A stretch of DNA of 64,000 bases from Camarhynchus parvulus (Eukaryota; Chordata; Aves; Passeriformes; Thraupidae): NCBI RefSeq assembly GCF_901933205.1, contig NC_044572.1, positions 63,962,465-64,026,464 on the forward strand, read 5' to 3'. The notes under the pieces are model-generated. The model did not search any database and had not been told where the DNA came from. It worked only from the letters and a program-made list of their open reading frames with translations. The position numbers and the translations under genes are program-made. Below are positions 37,513-48,800 of this stretch, piece after piece; the stretch's first letter is position 1, and every line of letters begins with the position of its first letter.

Positions 37513-38896
37513 TTTAACACTAGTACTAGAAGATTTGAAATTACAGTTAATATTTCTATTTATAACAGGATCTCATTGGCATCACAAAGAAGGTAGATAC
37601 CATTAGCCTCACCTTGTCTTTTGAAAATCAGAGACGAATGGCAACCCATGTTGCTCAAGGCCATGCAGAACAAGTCTATGACAGCCAGATCCACATGCTG
37701 CTGTTTTAATTTCTAGCTCCCTTTAAATAGTTCTCAACCCTAATATAATTCTAATTCATTATAATTAATATAATAAGTCATATATAATTAATGCCTAATA
37801 TGCTGTTGCAGTTTGTGAATTCCAAATAAGCCTGGAATTGGCTGCACAGTCTCTGTTCAAATTACTCTATTTAGAACAGTGCTAGCAGCACCAAAGCCTA
37901 CACCAGAAGCTTCACAGCTATGTGAATACATGTTGTGCAGTTCCATCTATGGAGAGCAAGGTGAGACTGCACTCTCCATGAACTGATTTTAAAACCAAGC
38001 TGATAAAATCAGCACCAGATCCATCTGCTGATGAGAAAACCACTAAAATAACCGATCAGGTAGCACAAAGCTGCACTTTCTATTGTGTGTTTTGAGAAAG
38101 GATGTTAGAGGGGTGTATCTGCCTGCACCCTATAGCTCACAATGCTCAGCTTGACAAGGATTTCTGGCCTCAAATGCTTCAGGGAACATTGCTTTCAGTT
38201 CCCAACAGAAAGTTCTCAATGATAATGGCTGCAAATCATTGTTTGTAGAGGCAGATGACAATCATCCTGGTGTAATTCAGAATTTGGTGGGGTAAATTGT
38301 CTTGTGATTTTTACAACTTTGCATTAAAGCAGGACACTGACAGTACCTCTAAAATCACAAGAATGCAGACCTAGAAGGCTGACAGAAAATCAGCATCAGT
38401 AGAGACGGGGAGACTTCTTTGTCCTGTCACAAAATAAACAGCCGTTCACCATTCCAGCTTTACAGCTCGTCTTCATATATTAAAACAAGCCTGCAAACCA
38501 TGACTGATAAAATTTCGAGTCATTAATTAGTTGCTGCTCAATCCTTTATGGATGCTCTAGCAAAGGCCTCTGAGCTTCACTGAGACCAAAAGCCAGCTTG
38601 TGCACAGGGCTGCCCTCCCCCTGGGCAGGCAAGCCCCCTGAAAGAAAACGATTAAGTGACAAATTGTTCTTTGGAGGTACAAGTGCCGTGTCTGCTGGGT
38701 TGCTTTGGTTGGATCCAATCCTTTCACCTTTCCATCAGTGGTCCCAGTGAAACTGCTCGGTTGGGCTCCTCCTTTGAGCCTAGGCAGTACGGCGGAGCTA
38801 GGAATTAGTTTCCGTGGCCAAACATGCCGGCAGCTACTTGGGTGCTGTTCTCGGCACAGGTTGTGGCCAAGGAGGGTAGACATGGGGTGCAAAGCT

Positions 38897-39048
38897 TAAT
38901 CATAATATAGTTTGGGTTGGAAGGGACCTGTAAAGCTCATCTAGCCCAATTCTCCCACAAAGAGCAGGGACACCTTCAACTAGATCAGGTAATCAGCCCC
39001 CCATCCAACCTGACAATCAGTGTTTTCAGGGGTGGGGCATCCACTGTA
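38897..39048 (-). mobile_element. CR1 LINE 3' fragment
   Basis: This is the reverse complement of a CR1 3' end: the + strand reads AATCATAATATAGTTTGGG, then TTGGAAGGGACCTGTAAAGC, then the AGCAGGGACACCTTCAACTAG and CCCCATCCAACCTGACAAT blocks. About 150 bp; it faces the 37.3-kb copy. Confidence 0.88.
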
Positions 39049-41117
39049 ATCAGGGATACTTGGTTGAGTGAGGAAAACAGAGTCTAATTACCACATGCAG
39101 CTTGTTACCTTGAACTGGCTTCTAACCAGATTTGTGGCTTTGGTACAAAGAGAAAAATTGCAAAGACTGAAACTCATTCCTAATTTCTACTTGGTTTTGC
39201 ATTTTGTTGCAGATACCTGCATATTTTTGCCTTGCCTCTAATCATCTATAGGGATCATAATAACTATACTTCATCCAAACACCACAACTCCTGATTAGGT
39301 TGCTCACGATGTCTTATTTAATTTTCCCACTGTCCTTAAACTGACCAAGCTTTGTCTCATTGTCACCTACCTCATTGTCCGTTCTCAATTAAAGAGTAAC
39401 AAACCCGAGATAATGTTATTTGGAACTGTTTATTAGCTACTGTGTAGTGCCCCAAATATGCCATGCTCAGTGACAGCACAAAGCATGTTCAATGTTCAGT
39501 GCTATTTAAAAACTTGCAAGCCTTTTTCAGGCAAAAATGTCAATCTTAACACAGCTAGTAATCAGGTTGGTAAAAGAATAATTAGGGCAGGCACAGCTGA
39601 GGTTACACAACAAATCAAAGATATGACTAGAATCCAGAAGACGTCATCCTAAAAAAATCACTAACACAATCTTAAAAAAAACCCTTTACATTTGGAGCAA
39701 GCAACAGCAGTTGGTTATTTCCTTCCTAATTGTCTTGCAGTTTCTGTGTATCTTTGCAGACAAAACCATTTCACCTCTGAAGAACACTCTTTAGCAGGAT
39801 GAGAAAACACAAAAGTAGGACACATTTGAACTCAGATTTCCAAGTTCAGCCACTCCTCTTGCTATTTTCAGCCCCGTAAGCCTTTTCCTTGCTGTCATGT
39901 GGGGATGCCTGCTCATGATTACAGGGACAGTGTTTGGTCTGCTTGGAGACAGACTTGCCTGTTGTGCCTCCACGCTAAAATGAAAGGCTGAATTCCCCTT
40001 TGATGCTAAACAGCTTTATAATTTTTTTACCTTGGAGTGTTATATTTTTTCGATCTGACTTCAACAAGGAATTAAGTTGTGAACATTAATAGTGCCAACA
40101 TTTGCATTCTTCTCTCAGGTAGAATGTAAACAGCAGGGTGATGCTGTTTTGGCCAGGAAATGGGGCCAAGCTTTTCCACATCTGCTGATCTTCATAATGA
40201 AAAGGTTATGTGAATGTATAAGTAAATTGTCCTTTCCATTAACACAGCCCTACTCTCCATCTGGAAATATTCATGTTTCTGAAAAAACATGAGATGATAT
40301 CTTAGAAAAGCTGAAATGACCCAACTTGTAACTTCTTTCCTGAGCATCAATCATTTCCTATTATGACAGGAACAAGGGATGGTGCATTAGCAAGCTGGAA
40401 TCACTGAATCTGATACACTCTGAAGATATTATTAGACAAGTGTCTTTTTTTTTAAAGTACATCTTCTATCAGTTTAGAGCAAATGAAACCCACATGAAAA
40501 CTTCACTTATTCTCTATATGTTACATCCTTGTCTCATAATGCCATACAAATACGGACCTCCATGCTGTGTGAAATTGACATTTCACTGCTTTGACATTTC
40601 ACTTTCCCCTTTCTTTTGAGAAATTCACAGAACGAGGTGTGCTTCTAATCTGTAATTCTGATTCATTGATAGGTCAGTCACACAGGACAGACTGAACTGA
40701 CTTTCCAAGAGCAGCACATGGTTCACAGAAAATTAGTGCAGCTTTAACAGCAAAAGCATTCATGAAGAAACACAGGCACAGCAGTTCATATTTTGCAATA
40801 AAATACGTTAACAATGCCTGTTTGGCTTCCTTCTCCTGTGACCCTTTATGTCAGTGAGTAATTCACTTGAGCAATATAAAGATATCAGTACAAAATGCAA
40901 GCACAGTAATACTCATAGTCACAGATAAAAGCAAGAGATGCAGTACGCTAGCAGGGTACTAATTCATTCAGCTCTGCTATCTCAGATAATCCCAAGCCAA
41001 TTCCAAACCTGCTTCCCTTTTATCTTTTATGTGTGCTACCTTTTCTGATGTTATTACAGTTTAAAAGAATTAAGTGTTTAGGTTATCATGGTTTGGATAA
41101 ATGCCTAGTTATGTATT

Positions 41118-41142
41118 ATTGATTAATGATGTATTAATCAAT
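41118..41142. repeat. 10-bp AT-rich inverted repeat
   Basis: ATTGATTAAT and ATTAATCAAT are exact reverse complements separated by GATGT. The arms contain TTAAT and ATTA homeodomain-type cores. Confidence 0.85.
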
Positions 41143-41930
41143 TTCATTATAGGCACAGTCCTCCACTTGGCTGACTGACACTAGCAGCTATAAATGATTA
41201 AATTCTGCTTGCATTTTCAGTGGCAAGAAAGAGATTCTGTCAATAGGACTGAAGATACTTTATGTCCCTAGACAAAGGAAAATAAAGTTATTATTCAGTT
41301 TATGAAAATACAACATGTTTTAAATTAAATATTTGAATCATGAGTCACTTGTGTGCTTTACAACACTGAGTTACGGCATACAGAGTCACTTGGCAAGTGC
41401 AGGTGGATGTAGAAGGGCAGTTAAAAGATAAAAAGGCTGCTGGAGTAAGAAAGTCCAATTAAAAAAATAGGTTAGTCATCTTTGGTTTGCTGTGGATGTG
41501 TCACCACATAATAATTGTTGTAGTCAATAGCAGTTCATGCTCAGCCTAAGCTTTTAATTTCATTTGTGTTTTGAAAAATCTCAAATTAAATTCTTTAATT
41601 CATTTCCCACTGACCTACATATTTATGTAATATTTACAACTGATCTCACTATAATCTATTATGTTAGAAACAAGCACCATTAAGAAAATCTCTGTGTATA
41701 AGAAGCTTTCTATATATGGGGTTTAGAAACTTTACTAGGAGAAGAACATTCATTTTATTGCTTTTCAGGACAGGTGTTAATTTTATGCTGTATTTTTATG
41801 CAGCCAAATCTTTCAGAACCTAATTTTAGGCATTTTTAGCAATGGCATACCATTCTGTTAACATTCTCTATCTCCTGTTTTGCTAAAATTAATTGTGTTA
41901 GCTTCAGGTTTTTTCAGAGCACCACTATAG

Positions 41931-42349
41931 CTATGCAATAAGTCTTGACAAGAGCACGAATGAATGATTGAAAATTACACGAGATTTAATTTCGGTAGCT
42001 GTTTCCTGAACCGTGTGATACTGGTCAGCTCCCAACACCACCGAATAGCTCTCATCCCGAGACAAGTGCCATCTATCGATAAAAGATGTATTTGAGTTGA
42101 GGGAGCCCCGAGTGACCAAAAATGGAACCAGCCTGCCACCTGCTGCTGAGAAGGAATTATTCCAAGATTTGCTAGGATTTGTACACGCCCAACAAAAACC
42201 ACACTCCTGTGTGAGCTGGGTTTGACAAAAGCCTTGCCCATTCTGCAAGAGTGTGCTTTCTCCATGGCTACTTCAAAAGTGTGGGGCAAGATTAAAATAA
42301 TGGGATGTCCTGTGCATTTGAAAATAGGCCCCATAACCTCAGCAGCTGC
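41931..42349. other. CpG-bearing segment of unknown nature next to CR1
   Basis: About 420 bp immediately upstream of the 42.35-kb CR1. CpG dinucleotides recur here at well above the local rate, and a 135-codon minus-strand open frame spans 41975-42382. I recognise neither a protein nor a repeat family. It may be an older transposable element into which, or beside which, the CR1 inserted. Confidence 0.3.
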
Positions 42350-42838
42350 CTTGTCTTCTCTCTCTGGCACTGGGGAGACCACAGCTCGAGTGCTGTGCCC
42401 AGTTCTGGGACCTTCAATTCAAGAATGATGGTGAGGTGCTGGAGCAGGTCCAGAGAAGGGCAACAAAGCTGGGGAAGGCTCTGGAGCACAAGTCCTGTCA
42501 GGAGCAGCTGAGGGAGCTCGGGGTGTTGAGCCTGGAGAAAAGGATACTCAGGAGGCACCTGATTGCTCTCTACAATTGCCTGCAAGCAGGCTGTAGCTTC
42601 CTAAACAGGGGTCAGCCTCCTCTCCCGAGTTTCAGGTTGGACATAAGGAAGAATTTCTTCACCGAAAGGGTGTCTAAACATTGGAATGGGCTGCCCAGAG
42701 AGGTGGTGGAGTTCCTGTCCCTGGAAGCGTTTAAGGAAAGGCTGAACTTGGCACTCAGGTCTAAGTTGACAAAGGTGGTGTTTGGTCAAAGGTTGGACTC
42801 GATGGTCTCAAAGGTCTTTTCCAACCTAATTGACTCTA
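42350..42838 (+). mobile_element. CR1 LINE fragment with end of ORF2 and 3' UTR
   Basis: About 490 bp of a CR1 copy. It includes the degenerate C-terminal part of ORF2, the reverse transcriptase polyprotein (recognisable pieces: [49 protein letters not shown]), and then a 3' end with GTTGGACTCGATGGTCTCAAAGG and TTTTCCAACCTAATTGACTCT. Relative to the family as I remember it, a block of some 50-70 bp is missing around 42625, between the cysteine-glycine-rich stretch and the LDIRK stretch. The open frame across 42436-42864 is a fossil of ORF2 and not a host gene. Confidence 0.9.
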
Positions 42839-43524
42839 GCACTTCAAAATCTTGCTGCAGCTAACTCAGGCACTCGATGGCCTCGTTCAAGTTTCTGCTC
42901 CTGGAAAGGGGCTCTGAGCTGAAAACTCCACTCCTGGGGCGAGCACCTGTCCAATGTTTGCAATAGCACAGAGGGGCTGCCAAGGTGCCACACATAAACA
43001 TCACCAACAACTACAGAAGTACCCTAACCCCGAATCAAAATCACACTGCTAGCTTGATGTCCCCTAGTTTTGGCTACACAGGTTGATTTTTGAGGCCTTC
43101 AGCAGCGAGATGTATGTAGGTCCTTTACCTATTCTGAGGGGCGGGATATTTAGCACCCAGTACTTTGATCACGAGCGCCTGAGTAAATCTCGGTTCTGCG
43201 AAATGCACTTCGCTTCCCAGAGGCCTTTCTAAGTAACTCGTCCTTGGAGTCACCGCGGATGGGGGCAAAAACCATCATTACAGCAAACAACGCGGCGCAG
43301 CCCTCAGCCGTACCCGCGCCGTGCGGGCAGCCGGCTCTGAGGGACGGATGCCCTCTGAGGGCAGAGGGGTGGAGCTGAGGGGTGGCGGGGAGCACAGCCG
43401 GGGTGCGTGATGAACCGGATGACCCCGAGAGGCTGCGGGACGGCCACAGCAGAAACCGCGACCCCCGGGCGTCCCCATCACGGCAGCCCCAGCGCTCCGC
43501 CCGCCGCCGGGGCGGGACGGGCCC

Positions 43525-43534
43525 GCGCATGCGC
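43525..43534. promoter_or_regulatory. NRF1-type palindromic site
   Basis: GCGCATGCGC is a perfect 10-bp palindrome and matches the core of the NRF1 (nuclear respiratory factor 1) binding consensus. It sits in the densest part of the CpG island, about 100-180 bp upstream of the presumed end of the non-coding first exon. A sequence match alone does not prove occupancy. Confidence 0.5.
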
Positions 43535-43619
43535 CGCAGCCGCGCCGCGCTCGGGCCGCGCCGGGCTCCCCCCGCCGCCCCCCGGCACCTCGGGCGGGAG
43601 GGGGCGGGCGCGGCCCGAA

Positions 43620-43703
43620 TTCCCGGGACACATTGATCCCGTGCCCAAATGTGCCCTTGTTTTCCTCTGGGACTGTGACGGAGGCCGGGAATTGAGCCCC
43701 GAG
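43620..43703 (+). other. TBC1D7: Probable TBC1D7 non-coding exon 1 (3' end defined by donor)
   Basis: A consensus donor, GAG|GTACGG, lies at 43703/43704 immediately downstream of the CpG-island core. The TBC1D7 start codon lies only 12 bp past an acceptor, so an upstream non-coding exon is required. This is the most economical candidate. The transcription start is unknown and the left boundary given is a guess. Confidence 0.5.
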
Positions 43704-45684
43704 GTACGGCCTGGTGGGGGGAGCCTCCGGCAGGGCCTGCGAGGGAAGGGTGCTCGGTCGGGGGCAGAGCGCGGTGGCTCCGCAGCCCGGGCCTGTGCGG
43801 CGCTGCTGACCCCCAGGAGTGACACTTAATGGTGCCGGGAAAGCCGCTGTTGAGGCCGAAAATGCTGTAATTGAGGATAGGGCGAGTTAATTGCACTCTT
43901 TTGTACAGCACACTTCTAATGAGCTGGCTAAGGATTTGTTTTCCCCCTTTCTTTTTCTAGTTTATTGAAGATGGGTGTAAAGATTGGAATACTGGTCATT
44001 TTTATAACATGAAAATACAAATCCTAAGTTGTGAAGGAGGAAACAAACTATCTTCCTCCTTTTACCACTGAATAAATAAAATGTACTGCTGTTACAGTGC
44101 TAGTTTAAAATTATTAAAATAGCATTCCTGGCTAATAGGTCTTGCTGTTATTTTTCAAATTATGTTTAATGTTCCTGTTCTGTGTGTTTCTTGTAATTTT
44201 TCCACAAGTGGTATGGGCTAGATGTGGGGTTTTTTTTGGTGGTTTTTTTTGTTTAGCTATTTTTCTAAATAACACTAAAATTCAGCTTTTAAAATTTTGA
44301 AAATGTAAATTAAAATCTGAACATTTTCAAAAGTAGTTGACTGTCTGTCACATCTGAAGTCTGCTTTCAGACATGGCTGCAATGTAAGCAGCGTTCTGAT
44401 CAGTGGACCCTTAAATGCACCATACATGAATATCCCAGTAATTTTCTTAAGGATAGTGCAGGACTGGAATGTGTTGCAAGTAATATTTATTTCTTTTTTC
44501 TCTGGTTTTATATATGTAATATTTGGTTTTATAAATAATATTTGGCCTATCTCAGAAAGCACTGATTCAGTCGTTTGCTGGTTTGTATTTCGCTGTCTGG
44601 TCTTGGCCCTGATCCTACAAAGCACTAAAACCAGACATAATTTGAAACACAAATTGGCCTTCTGGATATAGAAATTTGAATGTGTTGACTTTCTATAAAA
44701 TTGTGGTCTTTGTTTCTATCTGTGAGTGCTTTGCTCCTGATGTGTATTTGGTTCTGCAAGGAAAAGAAGAATTTAACTATAAAAGCTTCTCAATGCATCA
44801 TTCCACTGTCAAACATAAATTCTTTTTCTCAAAGTATTGCTGCTGTCTCTGGACGTAAATGTTAAGATTGTTCTTAGTCCTTGGAGTTAGGAAACAGAAC
44901 TTTCTCATGTTTGCAAGCCCACAGAGGAGAGAGAATTGATAGTTAGAGGGTTGAGCTGAATTGAAATGTCATTTACAGTTCTTATGATACACAGAGCATT
45001 CACTGAAATTTACCTTTGTTTCCACTACAGGGATGAGACATTTGTTTGGTTTTAGTGCTGGAAAAACAAGCTCAAGGCTGTGGCTGTTACAGCAGCTGGT
45101 AAAAACATGAGCATTTAATTCATATCTGCAACTTAAGTAGAAACCTACACACCCAGCCTTATTCTTCCCTGTCCCCCCTGTGCCATTGAGGCCAACTCTG
45201 GCTTGTCCTTGCTTCTGATTACCTTGGCTGGTGAGTAAGAAACCTAATAATTTTACTTACGTGGGCAATAGTTCTACTTGAATAGGGTTTTTGTAGTCAA
45301 AATTTTGTCAGACTTGTAACTGTATTTTTTAATGTTGATTTTGAAGTACAGGATATGGCATAAAATACTTAACTGTTTCTTCAGCAATTTTTTAAAAAAC
45401 TTTTCTGACTTTAGCATAATATACTATGTGAATAAGTTTTTAAAATCCCTTAATTTTGTTTGTAAAGTTGGTATCTTTAGATCTTGTTTAGAATAAATTA
45501 CGTTTATAATTCTTTATGTTAGTATGTGACAAAAAACATCTTGGAAGATTTTAATATTCTGTAGGGTTTATTAGTACTGTAGAGACATAGACAGTAAACT
45601 TCTATCAGTGTGCAAAATTCCTTGACCTTAAAGCAATAGGAATGTATGTTTGTAAGTCTTCAGAGGAATTCATTGTTTCTCCAG
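43704..45684 (+). other. TBC1D7: TBC1D7 5' UTR intron
   Basis: This interval has a GT donor at 43704 and a CAG acceptor at 45682-45684 preceded by a short pyrimidine tract. An alternative acceptor CAG lies at 45661-45663. The interior is AT-rich and holds nothing recognisable beyond short T runs. The extent depends on the non-coding exon assignment. Confidence 0.5.
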
Positions 45685-45808
45685 GAGGAATCAGTCATGG
45701 CTGATGACTCTCAGAGAAACTTCCGCTCGGTGTATTATGAAAAAGTGGGATTTCGTGGAGTTGAAGAAAAGAAGTCGCTGGAAATTCTGCTTAAGGATGA
45801 TCGTTTGG
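45685..45808 (+). CDS. TBC1D7: TBC1D7 coding exon 1 (residues 1-38)
   Basis: A 12-nt 5' UTR precedes the ATG at 45697-45699. The exon encodes the conserved N-terminus, including [20 protein letters not shown] and then [10 protein letters not shown]. It ends in phase 1: the last base, G at 45808, joins AT of the next exon to make Asp38. The following intron bases are GCAAGT, a GC donor. No GT within reach keeps the frame. Confidence 0.93.
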
Positions 45809-48800
45809 GCAAGTTGATTTCACTGTTTGCTCTATTTCTTGGTGATTAGAGGCTGGGGAGGGAGTAATAGATAATGTTTACCTGCTGTGCTTAATACTTA
45901 TTTAAGTTTGCATCTTTTACCAATAATCCCTCAGTTAGTGCTAGCAGACCTTTGATTTTCAAAGGCCTGGAAAACTATTAAAGATTTGTCAGCTTGCTTG
46001 TTTCTTCTTTTTTCCTTCTTTCATTCTCTGTGACCAAGAAATGGAAAGATTTTTAGGGAAAGCAATTTGAATCTGAGAATGCATCATCTCATGCTGTCAA
46101 TTCGATCTAACTTCAAAGCAATGAAGATGTTATTGCTGCTGGTCCCTGAGGAGTGCCACATCTGTGGCAGAACAGAAAGATAAATGTTGTCCCTTTAAAA
46201 AAGGCCTTAATTATTTTGACAGTGACATGCTTTACAAAATGCCTATCAAAATGGTCCAGTTTTCCTTCTGTTGAAACCTGGAGTAGTTTTACTGTAAGTC
46301 AGGCCAATGTGAAAGCAGTGAAAGCATTTGTTGATAATATGTGGTGAAATAGGGAATTTCAATCTGCAACTAAAATTTGTCATACTTAGCTGGGTCAGAG
46401 ATGCAAACCTGTTTATAACCATATTTAAATTTGTCCTGAATATTTTTTTCTTTTCATTTCTTTACAGATATCGAGAAGCTTTGCACATTTAGTCAAAGGT
46501 TTCCTCTTCCATCCATGTATCGTATACTGGTGTGGAAAGTGCTTCTAGGTATGAATTGTAACATGGAATATAGAATGTAGGAAGATGCAATTTAAAAAAA
46601 AGTTATTTTATTTTTTTGTCTTTGAAGAAGTAATCACTGGATTATTCTGTATGACCTTGCCTACTGATATATATTCAGCCTACTTTTGTATCCACCTTGG
46701 ATGCCTAATGGCAATTACAAAACAAGTTTTTGAGAACTCTGCTGAAATGTGCCTAAGAGAGTGTGTTTCTGTATTTAACTTTGTAACACTCTCCAAGTAT
46801 ATTTATGAAATGAATTTGAAATGTGGATTATAAGAAGTCATCGATATCTGATAAGATATTCAGTTGTGCTCCTGAAATAACAGACAAGTAAGTTGAACTC
46901 AAGTTGTGATTAATTTTAAACTGGGTGAAGCATGGAATACATGTTTATTCTAAAGAGAAGCTTTGTGTTCTGCAGAATATTGGTTTCTTATGGTTTTGCA
47001 GCTGGCTTTGAATTGTATTTGCCCTTGAAGATGATACAAGGCTGAAGACAAATTAATGGTATCCCCAGAAGCTGTAAAAACCATAAATAGATTATATTTT
47101 CCTAGAAGTGCACTAATCAGATGAGTAATTAAAAAGTACTAATGGCTTTGCACTAACTGGTCGAGTACATTTGTTGACTAGATGTGAGATCGTGTCCTCT
47201 TGGAGACAGGAGGGGTTTAAAAAAAATCTTAATTTTTAAATTCATTTTTTCCCCTTCCAGTTTTTTACATTTTGAAAGTTTTGACTTCATATTCCTGATT
47301 ATGTGGAATATAATTTTTATTCCTTTTTTTTTTTTTGGCAAAAGTAGTAAATGAACAGTGCAGAGAAGGGGCAAGATCTAATTACAAAGCTTTAAGTTCT
47401 TGGCGTTGAACTTACAGAGTAGTCCTACTTGATAAAAGGCTCTGCCATTAACAATATTATTGTATTCTGGGCAGTAGTCAGCATCCTTTAAAATATTAGT
47501 AGTGGGAAATACAGCATAGGAGTTTTGGACAGGCAACTCAGTACAGAATCCTTCAGCCAACATTATAATAGCAAAATATATCTCTTTGCAAAATTGTGGC
47601 TTACTGCGGAGCCAGGTCTTGGGCTGTTTTAGATAAAGGATCTGTGAATCCTGTGATAACACAAAACACCTTCTGAATCAACTGCTTGGAAAATTATACT
47701 GGTTCTAAAAAGTATTTTGTATTTTTAAACCCAGAGTGATTCATTTCACAGCATGAAGTTGTTTCAGGGGAGGTTTGGGTTGGATATCAGAACAAGGGGT
47801 GGTTTGGCACTGGAACAGGCTCCCAGGGAAGTGATCACAGCACCAAGGCTGACAGAGTTCAAGAAGTGAGCTCTGCTCTCAGGCACATGGTGTGATTTTA
47901 TGGAGTAGTCTTGTGAAAGGCCAGTAGGGGGACTCAGTGGTCCTTGTGGGTCTCTTCAAACTCGCGATATTCTGATTTCAGGTATTTGTACTGTCATTCT
48001 CTGACGTGCCTTGGGTGAACAGAGGTTCAGGCACCTTTCTTACAGTGCATTTCAGTGTTAGCAGTTGTTATAAAAGCTGGTATTGAGAAGGACAGTGCAA
48101 AATACCTCCCCCTAAATGGCTGGAACCACAGCCCAGTCCATTTCTGGTGGGAGGTGTTATGTGACCTCTAAATAATGTTAATAATTTAAGAAAAGGAAGT
48201 CTGTCCTGCCAGCAAAACTCTCTCAGACATGTGCCAAGGCTTGCTGATGTCCCAGGTGTGTCAGCAATGCCTCTGTTACCTTCCTGTTCAAGGATGACTC
48301 ATGATGGTTTCCAGGCACCCCTGTGTTGTTTCAGCTTTGTTTTGCCTGCCTAAGGTTGTCCTCTGTGTTTGAGGAGAGCAGTTGGCAGTATGTACATACA
48401 GTTATGATGTTGACTCTCTTTTGGCATATTGTGAAAAATGTCTTGCCTTCTTCCAGCTTTTGAAATGCAGACAGGTTTGCAGCTGGAAAATAAAAGATAA
48501 TTTTCTGTCTGATGTGCTTGTTCCTCAATTCAGCCATTTCATGGTGTAACACTTGACAGGAATTTTTTTTTCTTTAAATGAGAGGTAGAAGGAGCAGGTA
48601 GCTTGTTTCAGAACTGACTTTTGAAGAACACTTTGTTCTCATGAGTTTCTACACTGGGAAAAATTCTGCTCCACTAGTGATAGGGAAATGGCATTTTTTG
48701 CCTAGGTGTATATGTTTTTATTTCTCTTGAAGTCTCTGACAGTTTTGTTGTGAAAATCAGTGCATAGCAAGACTCAGTAGGGGGGAGGACTGGGTGAAAT

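Larger units (their letters stand above)
33171..43170. other. GFOD1-TBC1D7 intergenic region
   Basis: About 10 kb without any recognisable coding exon. It holds three CR1 pieces (37313, 38897 and 42350), an 11-bp tandem duplication near 33343, an AT-rich low-complexity patch near 37740-37800, an AT-rich inverted repeat at 41118-41142, and a CpG-bearing unidentified segment at 41931-42349. The remainder looks like unannotated single-copy DNA. If the GFOD1 transcript is shorter than proposed, the intergenic region would begin earlier. Confidence 0.6.
43170..43830. promoter_or_regulatory. TBC1D7: CpG island promoter of TBC1D7
   Basis: GC content and CpG density rise abruptly here against AT-rich flanks. 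The densest part (about 43480-43620) is almost entirely G+C. It contains several GC-box (GGGCGG/CCGCCC) motifs and a perfect NRF1-type palindrome at 43525-43534. No TATA box is apparent. The island lies about 2 kb upstream of the TBC1D7 start codon and just before a good splice donor at 43704, as expected of a housekeeping promoter with a non-coding first exon. It extends several hundred bases upstream of that exon, so divergent antisense initiation is possible but not shown. Confidence 0.85.

Noticed and set aside
42436..42864. A 142-codon open frame resembling a protein
   Set aside because: It is the decayed C-terminus of CR1 ORF2, not a host gene.
43150..43911. A 253-codon minus-strand open frame, plus others on both strands, in the CpG island
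   Set aside because: High GC lowers stop-codon frequency. The residues are Pro/Arg/Gly/Ala-rich low complexity with no domain, and the region is a promoter.
45813..45814. GT as the alternative donor for TBC1D7 coding exon 1
   Set aside because: Using it shifts the frame into exon 2 and destroys the [11 protein letters not shown] sequence.
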